A stretch of 64,000 nucleotides of DNA from Fistularia commersonii (GCA_037954325.1 JBBMNZ010000001.1:24259758-24323757), one strand, 5' to 3'; positions 1-11,261 are shown, numbered from the stretch's first letter. A program made the numbers and translations. The notes: generated from the letters alone by a model not told the origin.

Positions 1-236
1 ACAGACAAGAAATTTTGCTCTGGTTTACCATTAAACCTTGTACTAGCCTGAAGGTAAACAACTGGACATTATACACAATATGAAATGCAAAGTGAAGTAA
101 TGAGATAAAAGGGTCCGTGAGGTGGTACAAAAAGAGATTCATGTTTGTATTTTACATTATATGCAAATTATTTGAATATTATTGTGAATGTTTTGTTTAC
201 TGTGGAAGCACAAAGGTATCATAATTCAAATTTTAA
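1..236. other. AT-rich non-coding sequence (pdcd10 intron)
   Basis: No exon, RNA gene or recognisable transposon is visible. By position it is inside the pdcd10 intron that follows the exon at 4307-4360. Confidence 0.5.
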
Positions 237-950
237 AAATGCATAAGCAGAATGCTTTCTCATTTTCAGAGCGTGACAGCATATTTTGAGAAAAAAGTAA
301 TCCAAACTGCCTTCTTATTTTCTTCTTCCTGACTGCTCATTCTGTGACTTAATCCAAATTAAAAATGAAAATACATTTAACATTTCATTTTAGAAACATA
401 CCCCTGCAAATTGTTATCAAATTTCAATTAGAAATGTCAAACATGAAAATTAAAATGCATTAGCAGAATGCTTTTTCATTTTCAAAATGTGACAGCATAC
501 TCTGACTCATAACTAAAGTGAGCAATAAATAATCCAAACTGCATTTTCATCTTCTTCATTTTTCTGTCTGTGACTTAATCCAAATTAAAAAGCAAAATAC
601 ATTGAAGAATTAATTTTCAAAACATACCCCAGCAAATTGTTATCAAATTTAACAATTTATCCTTTATTAATCCCTTGTGGGAAATTCAGTCTCTGCAATT
701 AACCCATCATGGATGAACCGTGAGCAGTAGGCTGACCTCCACCCACGGCGGGGAAGCAGTTAACTGCAGCAGTTGGCAACCATCTAGCAGCTCCAGCGGA
801 GCAGTTAGGGATTCAGTGTCTTGCTCAACAACACTTCGACACACGAAGAGGAGCCCGGAATCGAACCAGGAATGTTTGGTTCTAAAGACAATTGCTCTAC
901 CTCCTGCACCACGCCACCCCAAATTAGAAATGTCAAATTCTAAAAGTAAA
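237..950. repeat. Tandem duplication of about 216 bp, second copy split by a SINE
   Basis: Unit 1 starts near 237 and unit 2 near 453; both carry the same ordered landmarks (AGCAGAATGCTTT, a CATTTTCA run, GTGACTTAATCCAAATTAAAAA, CAAATTGTTATCAAATTT). The second unit is interrupted at about 650 by a SINE and resumes at about 921 with AATTAGAAATGTCAAA, which matches the end of unit 1. The duplication therefore predates the SINE insertion. Confidence 0.75.
651..920 (-). mobile_element. tRNA-derived SINE, copy 1
   Basis: On the minus strand it opens with GGTGGCG, an A-box-like stretch (GGAGGTAGAGCAATTG) and a B-box-like GGTTCGATTCC, typical of an internal RNA polymerase III promoter. It ends in a tail reading TTAATAAAGGATAAATTG. 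At least four related copies occur here (9390, 17063, 35524, 43291). Confidence 0.8.
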
Positions 951-2619
951 ATGCTACTTATATGATACCTATACGCTTCCGTAGCTTGCTGGCTTTAGAT
1001 GGGTTCTACTATTTAAACATAGGAGAGTGCGCTCACATACTTATTGTGTATTTTACATCTTGCAACCGCTCCAGAAAGGCAGAGGGAGAAGCTGAATAAG
1101 GACTCTGCAATGGAGAAGTTATCCGAACCTTCCAACGGTACACCTCTCGAAAAAAATAAGTCCTATTTTGTGTTCCACAGAAGTGATTCGTCACACAGAA
1201 CGGTAAAGGAACACAAACTGAAACTGTCTGCTTCACTGGAGGGGAAAAGCCTTCTATATGGAAACATGTGGGCCGTTGTTGCTGGCATTTTTGTCAATGA
1301 CCTCCTCTCACATACATGCCACTCCTCTTCCTGTTCTTACCTTACACCCTTGACCACATTTACTAAACAGTGCAGCAGCGTGGTGTACAGAGACTGAGGA
1401 TCCAGTTCCTCTTGTGAGTGTCACTTCAAAGTATGAACCCCCTTTTGTGGATTACACAATTACCATGGTAAAATCTGCTTAACATTAGTCTCCTCCAATT
1501 CCTCATTCATCTCTTCACGTCACTGTACCTACCCTGTATTTGGGTGTGCTAGAAATATGAACAAAACAACCCCGACAGACTACAGAAACAAACAAACACC
1601 CACACTTTGGTCTGAGACAGCTATCAAGTCAGTCTAACCCCTGATCCAAGCATATCTAAGACATCAAACTATCACACAGACGTAAAATTGGATACCACTG
1701 ACTGAATCAGTACTTGTTGTGCTGTTGGCAAGTGAGTTTATGACAGAAGGCAAGAAATATGCTTAGCAGATAAAAACAAGACTAATGACACTTCTGGTTG
1801 AGACCAGCATATCTAGGGCTCTGACAGGAGCGGGCAACTGTGCCAGCACTCAAGTTTTGCATTTAAAGAAAGTATTATACCACACAATGGGGATGACAAA
1901 CACCTCATTGTTCCTCCAGTGACTATTTCCATTATGGCTTTCTTCCATGCTTGAATCTAGAGTGACTCCTGTATAAATTTGACTGTGTGTAATGCCTACC
2001 TGGAGTGACTGGGGGTGATCACATGAATATGTTTGACGCAAGAAATTCCACTTATACTTCATTAAAAATAAAAGGGTGGATGCGGTGCGTTCAGTACACG
2101 ACTGACATCATGCATGAAATATAACTGACCCGCCCAGCCATCAAGACAGCATAACGAAAATTAGAGTTCCTGTGACTGCTGATAGATATCACATGTCTCA
2201 GGGAATTTAGGTAATGGAAAAAAAAAATGAAGACTACACTCACATCCGGATTTCAGGTCAGCCCAGAGGTCATTCAATATCAGTTGTGAGTAACTGACTC
2301 ACAAACCATGAGCAACCATTGAGGAACAGGGTTCCTGTTCCTCAATGTGTAGCATTGAGGATGTATAGCATCCTCTTCGCACCAGGGAGGAGGATGCTAT
2401 ATATAGTGGAGCACACTAAATCCTCAACACACCTCCAAACCCTTTGCTATCCAGCCAACAGGGGTCTTTTACTATTATCTTTAGTGCCTCTCTCCATCAG
2501 GCGTTGTGTAGTCACACAATTCTATTTACTTTGTGCCTGTGCCACCGAATTCAGTGGCGTACTGCCTCCAAGACTATCATCCAGTGATGCTGACCTCTGT
2601 TACCATCGAGAGCTTCCAA
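951..2619. other. pdcd10 intron, no coding signal
   Basis: No convincing exon is visible on either strand. About 150 bp near 1640-1790 is related to 4093-4230 (shared ACCACTGACTGAATCAG, then related AGAAGGCAAGAAAT / GGAGGGCAGAAAT and AGCAGAT), so an unnamed dispersed repeat is present twice in this intron. Confidence 0.45.
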
Positions 2620-3360
2620 CGATTACAGCAAAGCCAGTCTCGCCTGCTCATTGGACCCTCTCCAGTCTGAAAATGACCTCCCGGCTCAGAAATGACACCT
2701 TCTCATTCGCTTCACACTCTATCAAGTCCAGGATTTTGCTTATTGATTTTAGTTTGGCCTTCAACAACCCCATCCCACTACTGCTAATAGAAAGGCTTTT
2801 CACTACTTTGAAAAAAGCTCCTCCATTTGCAAATGGATTTGGGATTTTTTTTTTTGGGTGAAAAATAAACCCCACAGATAATCCTTGACAGCATTAACAC
2901 TTCAGATACTGTGTGACTGAGCAGCAGTGCCCCTCGGGCAATGTGCGCTGTCTGCTTTGTGTCACTCTGCTCACAAACAACTGTGGAGCCAAAACCAACA
3001 TTAACTAGCTGATCAAATTCGCTAACAATAGTAATAGGATACATGACAAATAATAAAGAAACTCCTTACAGGACAGTCGGAAAAGGGAATGGACTGGTAC
3101 AAGGATAACAACCTGTCTCCTAAGATTGACAAGATGAGGAGAAACTTGTGTGCTTCAGATTTAAGGTTGAGAAACACTTGCTGTCGTTCAACAGTGGATC
3201 CTAGTTGCAGGCGGTGCAACATGAGGAACTCCTATGGAGTGGAAACATATGCCTGGTCTTTGGAGCACAACAGAGAATGTATATCTTCAGTAGTCTGAAG
3301 AGGGTTAGAACAAATCTTCCAAGCCTAAGCACCTTCTACAGCCACTACTTTGGACCCTCT
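2620..3360 (+). mobile_element. Decayed LINE reverse transcriptase fragment
   Basis: Pieces of a non-LTR reverse transcriptase can be read in several frames in the right order. Near 2733-2800 the reading RILLIDFSLAFNNPIPLLLI matches the LFVDFSSAFNTI block. Near 3011 LIKFANNSN is a decayed KFADD catalytic box. Near 3090 DWYKDNNLSPKIDK matches the WCKDNNLSLNVDKTK block. Near 3265-3340 QQRMYIFSSLKR followed by STFYS matches the QQRLYFLRRLK...FY block. Frames shift between blocks, stops intervene, and the catalytic DD is NN, so it is dead. I place it in the L2/Rex1-like group only tentatively. Confidence 0.7.
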
Positions 3361-4306
3361 AAACAAATAACTTTCCAGTTTGGCAGCCCCAACTTCTTTG
3401 ACTTTGCAGTGTGTTGTAAGGAGACAATATCATAGGGGCTTGCCACTACTCCACAAAGGACAGGATGGTTTCGAAAAGAGAGCTATATCCATTCTCAAAG
3501 AGTCATAACATCTCTCGAGGATTATTTAAAAACGATTTAAAAATCACTTGAGTGTGTAACAACTCCCTCCCACATCAATGTGACTTTTAAACTCCAAAGA
3601 ACATACACAGACACCAATAAATATGCAATTTAACCTTGGTTGTTTCACAACTTTTGTTGTTGGCACGGTTTCCCTGTAATACTTGTAATTTCAAAATAGA
3701 TAAATTAAACAGATGAGATCAGCTGTTGAGCTATATAAAACTACATTGTCAAATACAGTAATGGGATTCTTTGCATTAAAATGATCAAACCAAAACACCG
3801 ACTGTTGAAAAGCAATAAGTATCGGAAGTGACGATGTATATTTTTCTTATTTCTTAGGACTACTTTGACTAGTACAGCTATGACTTAACGATAACCAGCA
3901 TATCATTTCACTGTCTCTTTTTCAAGAACAATAAGCAGAAGCCAACTCTCCACACCACACCTTGCATGAGTGATGTGGCTGAGAACAACTCCTGACACAA
4001 GCTGTGTGTATGTATGCTCTACCCAGTTAATATGATTCCCAGAATGAAAATGAGAGGACCTTGAAGGCACATGCGACACAGACACAGTATGTGTGAATCC
4101 AGCATAACAAAGACATCAGTCTGTTCCAGAGAAGTAAAGCTGGAGACCACTGACTGAATCAGCGTTTGTTTTCCTTGGCAAGCAGATGTACGGTGGAGGG
4201 CAGAAATCTGCTGAGCAGATGAAACCAAGATCGGGGGGAGGGGGGGGGGGGGAGTTCATGTTGATACTTTTAAACTTGGAGCAATCAGACTAAGGCGCAC
4301 TCCTAC
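3361..4306. other. pdcd10 intron, no coding signal
   Basis: No exon found. It contains the second copy of the dispersed repeat (about 4093-4230) and a nearly pure G run at 4233-4252 broken by one A. The next pdcd10 exon expected after the exon at 4307 was looked for and not seen. Confidence 0.45.
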
Positions 4307-5494
4307 CTTAATGAAGGCTGCTCTGAGCGTCTGAGCTGCTGATAGGTTGATTCTCTCCAGCTGTTGCAAAAGAGAAACACGCACATCACTGACATACCCA
4401 GACATGCTTGGATTGTTGCTGTGGAGACAAAGTACACCCAACTAATATACACTGAACTCTAATAAATTGCTGTGTCAAAATGAACACTATTTAAGCTTAA
4501 CAAATGCATAATAAAATCAGTGGTCCATAGAGTTGATTCAGCAGAATTCCTAATAAAAGTGCTTCTCGTCTATTCATTATATAGTTGTCTCTGAAGGGAC
4601 AAAAGTACCCCAACATTGCACATTTTTATCAATTTTTGGATGTTGTTTGTTTTATTTACAGGAATAGGTCTAATACATTGTTTTCCGATAGGATTACTGA
4701 TTGTTGTAAGACTTAACGGCAGTATCAAAGCATGTTAGAAACAAGCATGCATTATGGCAACTGAGCCTTTAAAACCTCAAAACACAAGAGGTGAGCACAT
4801 GATAATACCCCAATGACCAACAAAGCATGAGAAGTCAATGAATGTTTTTTTTGTGAAAACATCAGGCAGATTTTTAAAAAATACAAAGACAATGCTCTTA
4901 AACACCATTGATAATACACCAAGATTAAGGAAAAGTACTGAAAACTTTGCAACCAACCCACCAGCAAAAATTTAGGCTTTGATACAACACAATTAAGTGC
5001 AAGGCATTAATTTTTGAGGCCGTATGATTAAATAAGATAGACGATTTAGTTTGATGTCTTTCTGTCAGCAATAAGTTCAGTGCAAACACATGATATATTA
5101 TTCAATGTTGCCAAACTTTGTTTTCATTCTGACATGCTTGCAGGATATTGACTGCTTTGTGGTGGGAGATGACTATAATACATACATTTTTCCCAGGGAT
5201 GCTGAGCAGGTGGTATATAGTTATATGTGAACTATGTCATGTGTCCTATTGGTGGGATGTGCATGGACTGCTTTGTATACGCCTTAATTGAGTGAGGTTA
5301 CCAACTGATTAGCAAGCTCAGATGTGAGCAGCTTTGAGACTGGTGTTTTTATACTGTTTGTGTTGTTGCATCATGAGAATAATTCAGCAATTAGTCAACA
5401 TTACCTCCTTGAAAACAGGGTACATCACGGTGTACAGTGTCATGGATACCATGGAGTTTGTCTCCGCTTCATTCTTCATCTCCTCCATTGTCAT
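4307..5494 (-). CDS. pdcd10: PDCD10 (CCM3), first two coding exons; gene runs off the left edge
   Basis: Programmed cell death 10 is a small adaptor that joins the CCM complex and STRIPAK with GCKIII kinases and is needed for vessel integrity in vertebrates. Two coding exons are visible on the minus strand. Exon A, 5494 down to 5405 (30 codons), reads MTMEEMKNEAETNSM...YPVFKE and ends at GAG|gtaatg. Exon B, 4360 down to 4307 (18 codons), reads LERINLSAAQTLRAAFIK between ttgcaacag and gtagga. Both are phase 0 and match the N-terminal dimerisation part of PDCD10. Mammalian proteins start two residues earlier (MRMTM); here that first ATG codon reads TGG, so ATG at 5494 is the likely start. The remaining exons, encoding the kinase-contact region and the C-terminal FAT-homology domain, are not in this window. 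Teleosts can have a and b copies; I cannot say which this is. Confidence 0.9.
4361..5404. other. pdcd10 intron between coding exons
   Basis: 1,044 bp of AT-rich sequence on the minus-strand gene between exons A and B. It has a GT donor beside 5405 and an AG acceptor with a short pyrimidine tract beside 4360. Nothing else recognised. Confidence 0.6.
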
Positions 5495-5536
5495 CCTCCA
5501 GAGAGGAGCACGTCTTGGTCAAATGGTGGGGAGGAA

Positions 5537-5590
5537 AATGCAGCTCACACACACTCACACATACACTCACCCACTCACACCCACACACAA
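5537..5590. repeat. Imperfect (CA)n-rich simple repeat
   Basis: A run of CACACT/CACACA units. It lies about 45 bp upstream (in gene sense) of the first coding exon of pdcd10, in the preceding intron. Confidence 0.8.
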
Positions 5591-7077
5591 TCTAAAAACC
5601 ACACAATCTCCAGAAGGAGAAGAGTCTGCAAAAAAATTAAAAAAAATACAACAAAATATTATTGACTGCTTTGTTGATCTCTTATTAATCTATGTAAAAA
5701 GGTAATTGATATATGTCTGTGCGAAATTTCCCACCTTTAACTGTTACAGAAATCCAAAAATCAGATCTCTAGATTTATAAATACATAGGCAAAAATACAG
5801 ATATACGTATTCACTATCTTGACTGCCATTGGCCTATGAGATGACACTAACTGATGGCAATAGCTAGTCTTTAATTGAGTGAGAAAATTATTTATGGTAA
5901 ATCTACTTGGATATCTTGAATTAAAAATGTTAAACAGAACTACTTTGAAACTATACCCAAATTCTCGTTCCACCTGCACAAATCAGAATAACATATGACA
6001 ATGACTAAGTAATAGACATAGATGATTTCTATAGGTTTTGAAAAAATCCAGTGCATCCAAAAATAAAAATGGGGGTTTACTGTTGCCTTTTAAATCTATC
6101 ACAACAATTCAGAATCCACAGATTAAAGGACGTTCCTAATTGAGAGGTTACATTTTTATTGATATGCCCTGGCCATAATAAAAACACGTCAGGATTCAGT
6201 AAAATAAAGATTACACTTTTATTATTAGTTTTATAGTATTACTTTATTATACCTCCATGTTCCAGACAGCTGCTCTACTGTCCATATATGATATATATTT
6301 TCTATTTATCACATTATATAGATTTAGATGACTAACTGATGGTAATTGGTTGTTTTTTTTTAATGTTTTGGAAAGGGGGGGTTACAATCACGGTCACTGA
6401 CAACAAGGCGTGTGTGCACGCGGAAATTTTATTTTAGGAGAACATGGAGGATTCATAAAAAACTCAACTCCCTGTTCTCCTTTGTTGTCTTATAAAGCAA
6501 TTGATTGTTGGATTTGGAAACAGCAAAGACACACGATTAGATTGAGCCGAAGCTAATCAAATAAATGATAATATTATCATCGGGCTGTGTTTAATAACCA
6601 TACACCTATAAAAATACCCCAGAATATGTAAATTAACTGTGTTCTTTCCAGCGATATCAGAATCGTAATATCAACGCCAGTTTGAGACGCGATAGCTATT
6701 TTACTTGCAAGCTAAAGCCCCAGGTAACTTCGTAGCTACAAGGCTAACTGAACGGGGCTTTAATAGTAGTTGCGTTATCGGCTCAGCGTTTGCCGTTTTA
6801 GGCAGGTCATAAGACAAACGTTATTTTCTGTCGTGACGATTACTGACCGGATATAGAGGTGCAATGATCGCAATCTACCCGTAATGATCTCCCATTGAGG
6901 CCTATGGCCGACAAGATCGATGGTGGCGAATTGCTAGCAGTTAACAGCGTAGCTTGCGTGCTAGCCAGAGTAAATTGTACATTTGTCTCAACTAAATGAG
7001 CAAAAACAAGTAGGCAAACTGCTTTACAGCAGAAGGTAAAAATTAACTATGCGTAATAAATGTGGACTTGTATCTAC
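5591..7077. other. pdcd10 first intron
   Basis: AT-rich up to about 6600, then richer in CpG (6640-6960), the usual texture just inside a vertebrate promoter. No ORF or transposon recognised. Confidence 0.5.
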
Positions 7078-7195
7078 CTTTGGTCTGACGTCTTCAATGG
7101 GCTGGTTAGGCCGTCGATTGCCTTTTAGCTGCTGTGTTTTCTTTTCAACTTAAGGCGGAAGTTTTTCAGAACTGGGCATCTTCCGGACCGTTGCT
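7078..7195 (-). promoter_or_regulatory. pdcd10: pdcd10 non-coding first exon and promoter region, with a short uORF
   Basis: On the minus strand a segment with CpGs and ETS-like CCGGAAG ends at ACCAAAG|gtagat (donor edge 7078) and reads toward the pdcd10 coding exons. I infer it is the 5' UTR exon; the upper edge is a guess. Inside it, ATG at 7179 opens a 9-codon reading frame ending at TAA (7150-7152), a possible upstream ORF. The region just above (7195-7260) is the likely core promoter. Confidence 0.5.
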
Positions 7196-7284
7196 ACGTA
7201 CCTACGCGCTGCTCCAATCAGAAGGCGCAGAGACTGAGCGACTGCAACGTCATAAAGGTAGTGAATACAGTCCATAAAAGACAA

Positions 7285-7286
<2 letters not shown>

Positions 7287-7354
<68 letters not shown>
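7287..7354. repeat. (TATC)n microsatellite
   Basis: About 17 nearly perfect tetranucleotide units just upstream of the pdcd10 first exon. Confidence 0.97.
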
Positions 7355-7359
<5 letters not shown>

Positions 7360-7360
<1 letters not shown>

Positions 7361-8124
7361 CAAAAGTTTTAGTTTTTCTTCAAAATGTTATTAAAGTATT
7401 AAAAGTATGCATTCTTCGTGTACAATAAAATTGTCTCCCTTGACTGATGACATCAGTTCTTTTGTTTGTTTGCTTGCATGTTTGTATGTTTGTTTGTTTG
7501 TGCAGTGTAGGGTCATAGTTGTAAAATATGTCATTCTAGACTCAGAGGTTTATATTAATCTCCAGTGATCATTTTGTTGAGAGGCACCTAGTGAAATTCA
7601 TTCATGCATTCTTTATCATTACCATCAAACTAATCTTGATAAAAGGGAATCACAATTTAAAGCCGAAGCTATTAAACAATGTTACATGGGCATTTCAAAT
7701 AACTAAAACATATTTCATATTCCCTTATTTTAAACAATTTACCCATAATTAACTGTTTTTTCTTTTACTATCATTATCTAATATTACTTTCATATCTGTT
7801 GGTGTATTTCATCAAATATTTATTTTTTTCCAGAGTTTCAGTCTTTCTGTGTTATGTATGCATATTCTTAATTCTAAATTAAAAACAGAAGCACTGAAAC
7901 TGAGCTGGATATAAAGTACAATATTAGAAATAGAGTGGTTTTGTAAGTTATGTCGGCAGCCTTATTGAGAGACAATAATTGAGAGACAGACATCGCTGCA
8001 AGTGCAGTTGGTGGGAATTCCTGGAGAAATTAATCTCTGCCACAACAGAAATCAGGGCTGAGCAGTGTGGAAAAAGCTAAATGTTGCAATTCTTCCCATG
8101 ATTTTTTGTTATGATATGGATGTT
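7360..8124. other. Intergenic, AT-rich
   Basis: Region between the divergent genes pdcd10 and isyna1. A short TTTG-rich stretch lies at 7458-7502. No gene or clear transposon. Confidence 0.5.
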
Positions 8125-9125
8125 GGTTTGGACCATGATGTTTGCAGATGACATTGTGATCTGCAGTGACAGCAGAGGAACAGGTTGAGGAAAATCTAGA
8201 GAGGTGGAGGTATGCGATGGAAAGGAGAGGAATGAAAGTTAGCTGCAGCAAGACAGAACATATGTGTGTGAATGAGAGGAACCCGGGTGGAACGGTGAGG
8301 GGACAGGGAGTGGAGATTTTTTAATTTTTTAATTCCTCTTCCCTCAGCCGCAGGGAATCTTCAATCTTTGTAGTTACAGTAAACAGTTAAGACAATTCAT
8401 ATTTCATTGTATTTCTTATTCTTCCTCCTTTCTACTATTATCTATTACTGTTATGTTTTTTACTTGAAACTCTGGCACAACAATTTCCTTCAGGATAAAT
8501 AAAGTTGATCTCATCTCTCATCATCTCATTAAGAAGTTGGGGGTTTTCAGGTACTTGGGGTCAACAGTCCAGAGCAATGGAGAGTGTGGAAAAGAGGTGA
8601 AGAGACGGGTCCAATCAGGTTGCAATGGGTGGAGAAAAGTTTCACAGCTACTATGCGATAGAAGACTATCAGCCAGAATGAAAGGAAAAGTGTACAAGAC
8701 AGTGGTGACACCAGCAATGCTGTATGACCTGGAAACAGTTACAATGACAAAAACACAGGAGGCAGAGCCAGAGGTCACATAGATGAAGATGCGAAGGTTC
8801 TCTTTGGGAGTGACCGGGCTGGATAGGATCAGGAATGAGTCTATCAGAGGCACGGCTCATGTTAGATGTTTTGGAGAGAAAATAAGAGAAGCCAAACTGA
8901 GATGGTTGGGTCATGTACAGAGGAGGGAGAGTAAACACATTGGTAGACAGATGCTGGAATTGGAGCTGCCAGGCAGGAGGTCTAGAGGAAGACCAAAGAT
9001 TTATGGACGTAGTGAGAGAGGATATGAAAGTAGTGAGAGACGAGGATCCAGAGAACAGGGTTAGATGGAGAAGGTTGATTCACTGTGGTGACCCATGAAG
9101 TGAAAAGCCAAAAGGAGAAGAAGAC
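8125..9125 (+). mobile_element. LINE 3' half, RTE-like, split by a later insertion
   Basis: The first block (about 8140-8318) contains MMFADDIVICSDS, the FADD catalytic box of a reverse transcriptase, followed by a broken EQVEENLERW-type stretch. After an insertion at 8319-8525 the reading resumes as GVFRYLGSTVQSNGECGKEV, then RLSARMKGKVYKTVVTPAML, RIRNESIRGTAH, REAKLRWLGHVQRRES, ELPGRRSRGRPK and IHCGDP. These are the ordered C-terminal blocks of an RTE-like fish non-LTR element. A stop at 8779 and a frameshift near 9005 show it is not functional. Endonuclease and upstream RT are missing, the usual 5' truncation. Confidence 0.85.
8319..8525 (+). mobile_element. Short retroelement 3' tail nested in the LINE
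   Basis: Begins after GGAGTGGAGAT, ends in CTGGCACAACAATTTCCTTC then AATAAAGTTGATCTCATCTC. The same tail occurs at 25787-25905 (plus) and 44521-44705 (minus), so it is a dispersed family; tandem ATCTC/TTATC units at the end are typical of LINE 3' ends. Family name not determined. Confidence 0.75.
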
Positions 9126-9389
9126 AAAGATGGGTGTTGGTTGGTGTTTTTTCTGTTTTTTATAACAAAAATCCCAAACTGGAAATGTTTCCAGTTCATT
9201 GCAGGTCAACAGCCACACATGATTTCCAAGTCACTGAATGTGACTAATTGTAATGCTGAAATGACATGATGTAAAGTAATCAAATCAAATTAGAGGCCAC
9301 CAGAAATATCCAACACCCAAAAAACAGAAGCTTTGCCAATGGGCGAAAAAGAAAAAAAGGATGAACCCAATGTAAAGCAACTCACATTT

Positions 9390-9604
9390 ATAATACTCTA
9401 TTAATCCGTTGCGGGATAATCCTCTGCACAATTAACCCATCACAGATGAACTATGAGCAGTTGGCAACCATCTAGCAGCTCCAAGGGAGCGGTTAGGAGT
9501 TTGTCTTGCTCAACAACACTTCAACACACTAGGAGGAGCCAGGAATTGAACAAGGAATGTTTGTTTACAAGGCCGAGTGCTCTTCCCCCTGTGCCACATC
9601 ACCC
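9390..9604 (-). mobile_element. tRNA-derived SINE, copy 2 (internally deleted)
   Basis: Minus-strand copy of the element at 651-920, with the same TTAATCC start of tail, AGCAGTTGGCAACCATC core and GAATTGAACAAGG for the decayed B box. A block of about 50 bp present in copy 1 (the CCACCCACGGCGG section) is missing. Confidence 0.75.
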
Positions 9605-11060
9605 GTTATACAAGGAGCTCATTAATGTCCACTGATTTTTTTTTCTGATATAGCATAGAAAATATTATTAACTGATTTATATTTTCTTCCTTATTTAATG
9701 ATTTGACATGTTTTCAAGTACTAGCTTGTTAATCTTTAGTTTGATTGCATTTCTTCATTTTTTAGGGACAGTTTTTAAAGACTCACTTTGTCCTTTTTCT
9801 TTATTTTAGCTGAGTTTCAGGTAATTTCTGTACAGAACAATGAAGGGTTAAACATGGACATTTCTGAGGGTGGATGTCCATCCCCATGATCTCTATCAAC
9901 CAAAAGCATTCCATGTCAGAGGGTTAAGTGTTTAATGAATGAAAAGGTCATCGTTGCAGTTCATTTGTCAGGTTAGTTTAACTCTGATGAGGAGAGAATG
10001 ACGTTTGGCTCCAGGTAAATGAACTCCCAAAGCCTCATCTTAACAGTACTGGAGAGAAAATCTGTCTGAAAAGCTAAAAATACTTATTTTCTTATATTTT
10101 CTTATATTTATATTTTCTTGCTTGCTTGTGCTTGTGTCTTTTTTCTAAGCTATTGTTTGCACATTTTCTTGGTGATTCTCAAGTAGTATCTCGCGCAATA
10201 GAATTAAAATTTACAATCCAAAACATCACAATAATTTTTGATAATGTTTATAAGTTTCGGTTACTTCTAGTTTGCCAACTAAAGGACACTTACCACTTTT
10301 CTTTCGGAAATTCTGAGTCAGTCCTTATTGGTTGCTTCATCTCTTTCCTGTGGTTTTTTTGGCTTGTAAGAACTCGACAATTGTTGATTAACTTGGTTTG
10401 TTTCAGTGACGACCCACACATTTCCCCAGAAATGCATCGACTGTTTGGCCTGGGGGCAGGCGCATGTCTTCATCTTGCTGCGAAATTTACAATCTATTTA
10501 TTTATTTATTTTCTAATCGTTTTTGAACATCTATAGTATAAACAGACAAAACATGTGAACGAACAAACATGGTTAAATAGAATCGAATGTCAATGATATT
10601 AACAGGCATGAGGAAACATAAGGACATTTTTTTTTGTATGCAGTCAATTAACTGTAAGAGTAAACAAGATTAAAGGCCTGTGAGAAACATTCAATTTTAG
10701 AAATAAGAGGAAAAATAATTAATACATTAAAATAATTCAATTAACAAGAATGATGATAATAAATAAAAAGTGGAGAATAAAAAAATGAAAATGGCAAGGG
10801 GAACACAATCTGTATTTAACTCAGTAGATCTAAAAGAATATCAGTCATAAAACTTTTTATTTTTTTGTTTTTTGTATTTTTCCATAAGTTTTAAAGATTT
10901 TTTTTTATATCATTCAAAATCGTTTATAAAGAACGTAAATCGGGGGAACATTTTTGCATTCTGTTTTTGTGTAAAAGAACTTAGCAAGACCTAAAATAAC
11001 ATTGACACAGATTTCATCTCTTTTGTTTGATTGAGAAACATCCATAAAGTAGGCGTTCAT
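9605..11060. other. Intergenic upstream of isyna1
   Basis: AT-rich, with T-rich runs near 10855-10905. Open frames here have no recognisable protein and no coding texture. No transposon identified. Confidence 0.5.
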
Positions 11061-11261
11061 TTCCGCCCACGTGGTCGCCACGCGAAAGCCGTCGTCCAAT
11101 CCTCGCCGGTGGCATCAAGCGCATGTTCACAACCCCATTGGCTGGGAGCCGCAGCCGGCGAGTCAATAAATAAGCCGCGGGAAACACCGGAACCGCTGTC
11201 AGACACTTTGCGACGCGTTCAGAGACGCCGGATTCCTCTCAACTCGGCAGGCATTTCACAG
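11061..11261 (+). promoter_or_regulatory. isyna1: isyna1 promoter and non-coding first exon
   Basis: CpG-rich island in AT-rich surroundings. It contains a CACGTG E-box (11068-11073), an inverted CCAAT box ATTGG (11137-11141), a TATA-like AATAAATAA (11165-11173) and, about 25-30 bp further, the probable start of transcription. The first exon ends at CACAG|gtgatg (11261) and contains no ATG of the main frame. Exact start of transcription is inferred. Confidence 0.65.

Noticed and set aside
2319..2861. 180-residue open frame
   Set aside because: Only its last third has protein similarity, and that is to a decayed LINE; no intact gene.
1..4306. Further pdcd10 exons (AEKENPGL..., MIERPEPEF..., AINVFVSANR...)
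   Set aside because: Looked for on the minus strand and not found; they must lie beyond the left edge.
5537..5590. Possible CRISPR-like or satellite array
   Set aside because: Simple CA/CT repeat without spacers; organism is a eukaryote.
10126..10536. 136-residue open frame before isyna1
   Set aside because: Hydrophobic AT-driven composition, no recognisable domain, no splice context.
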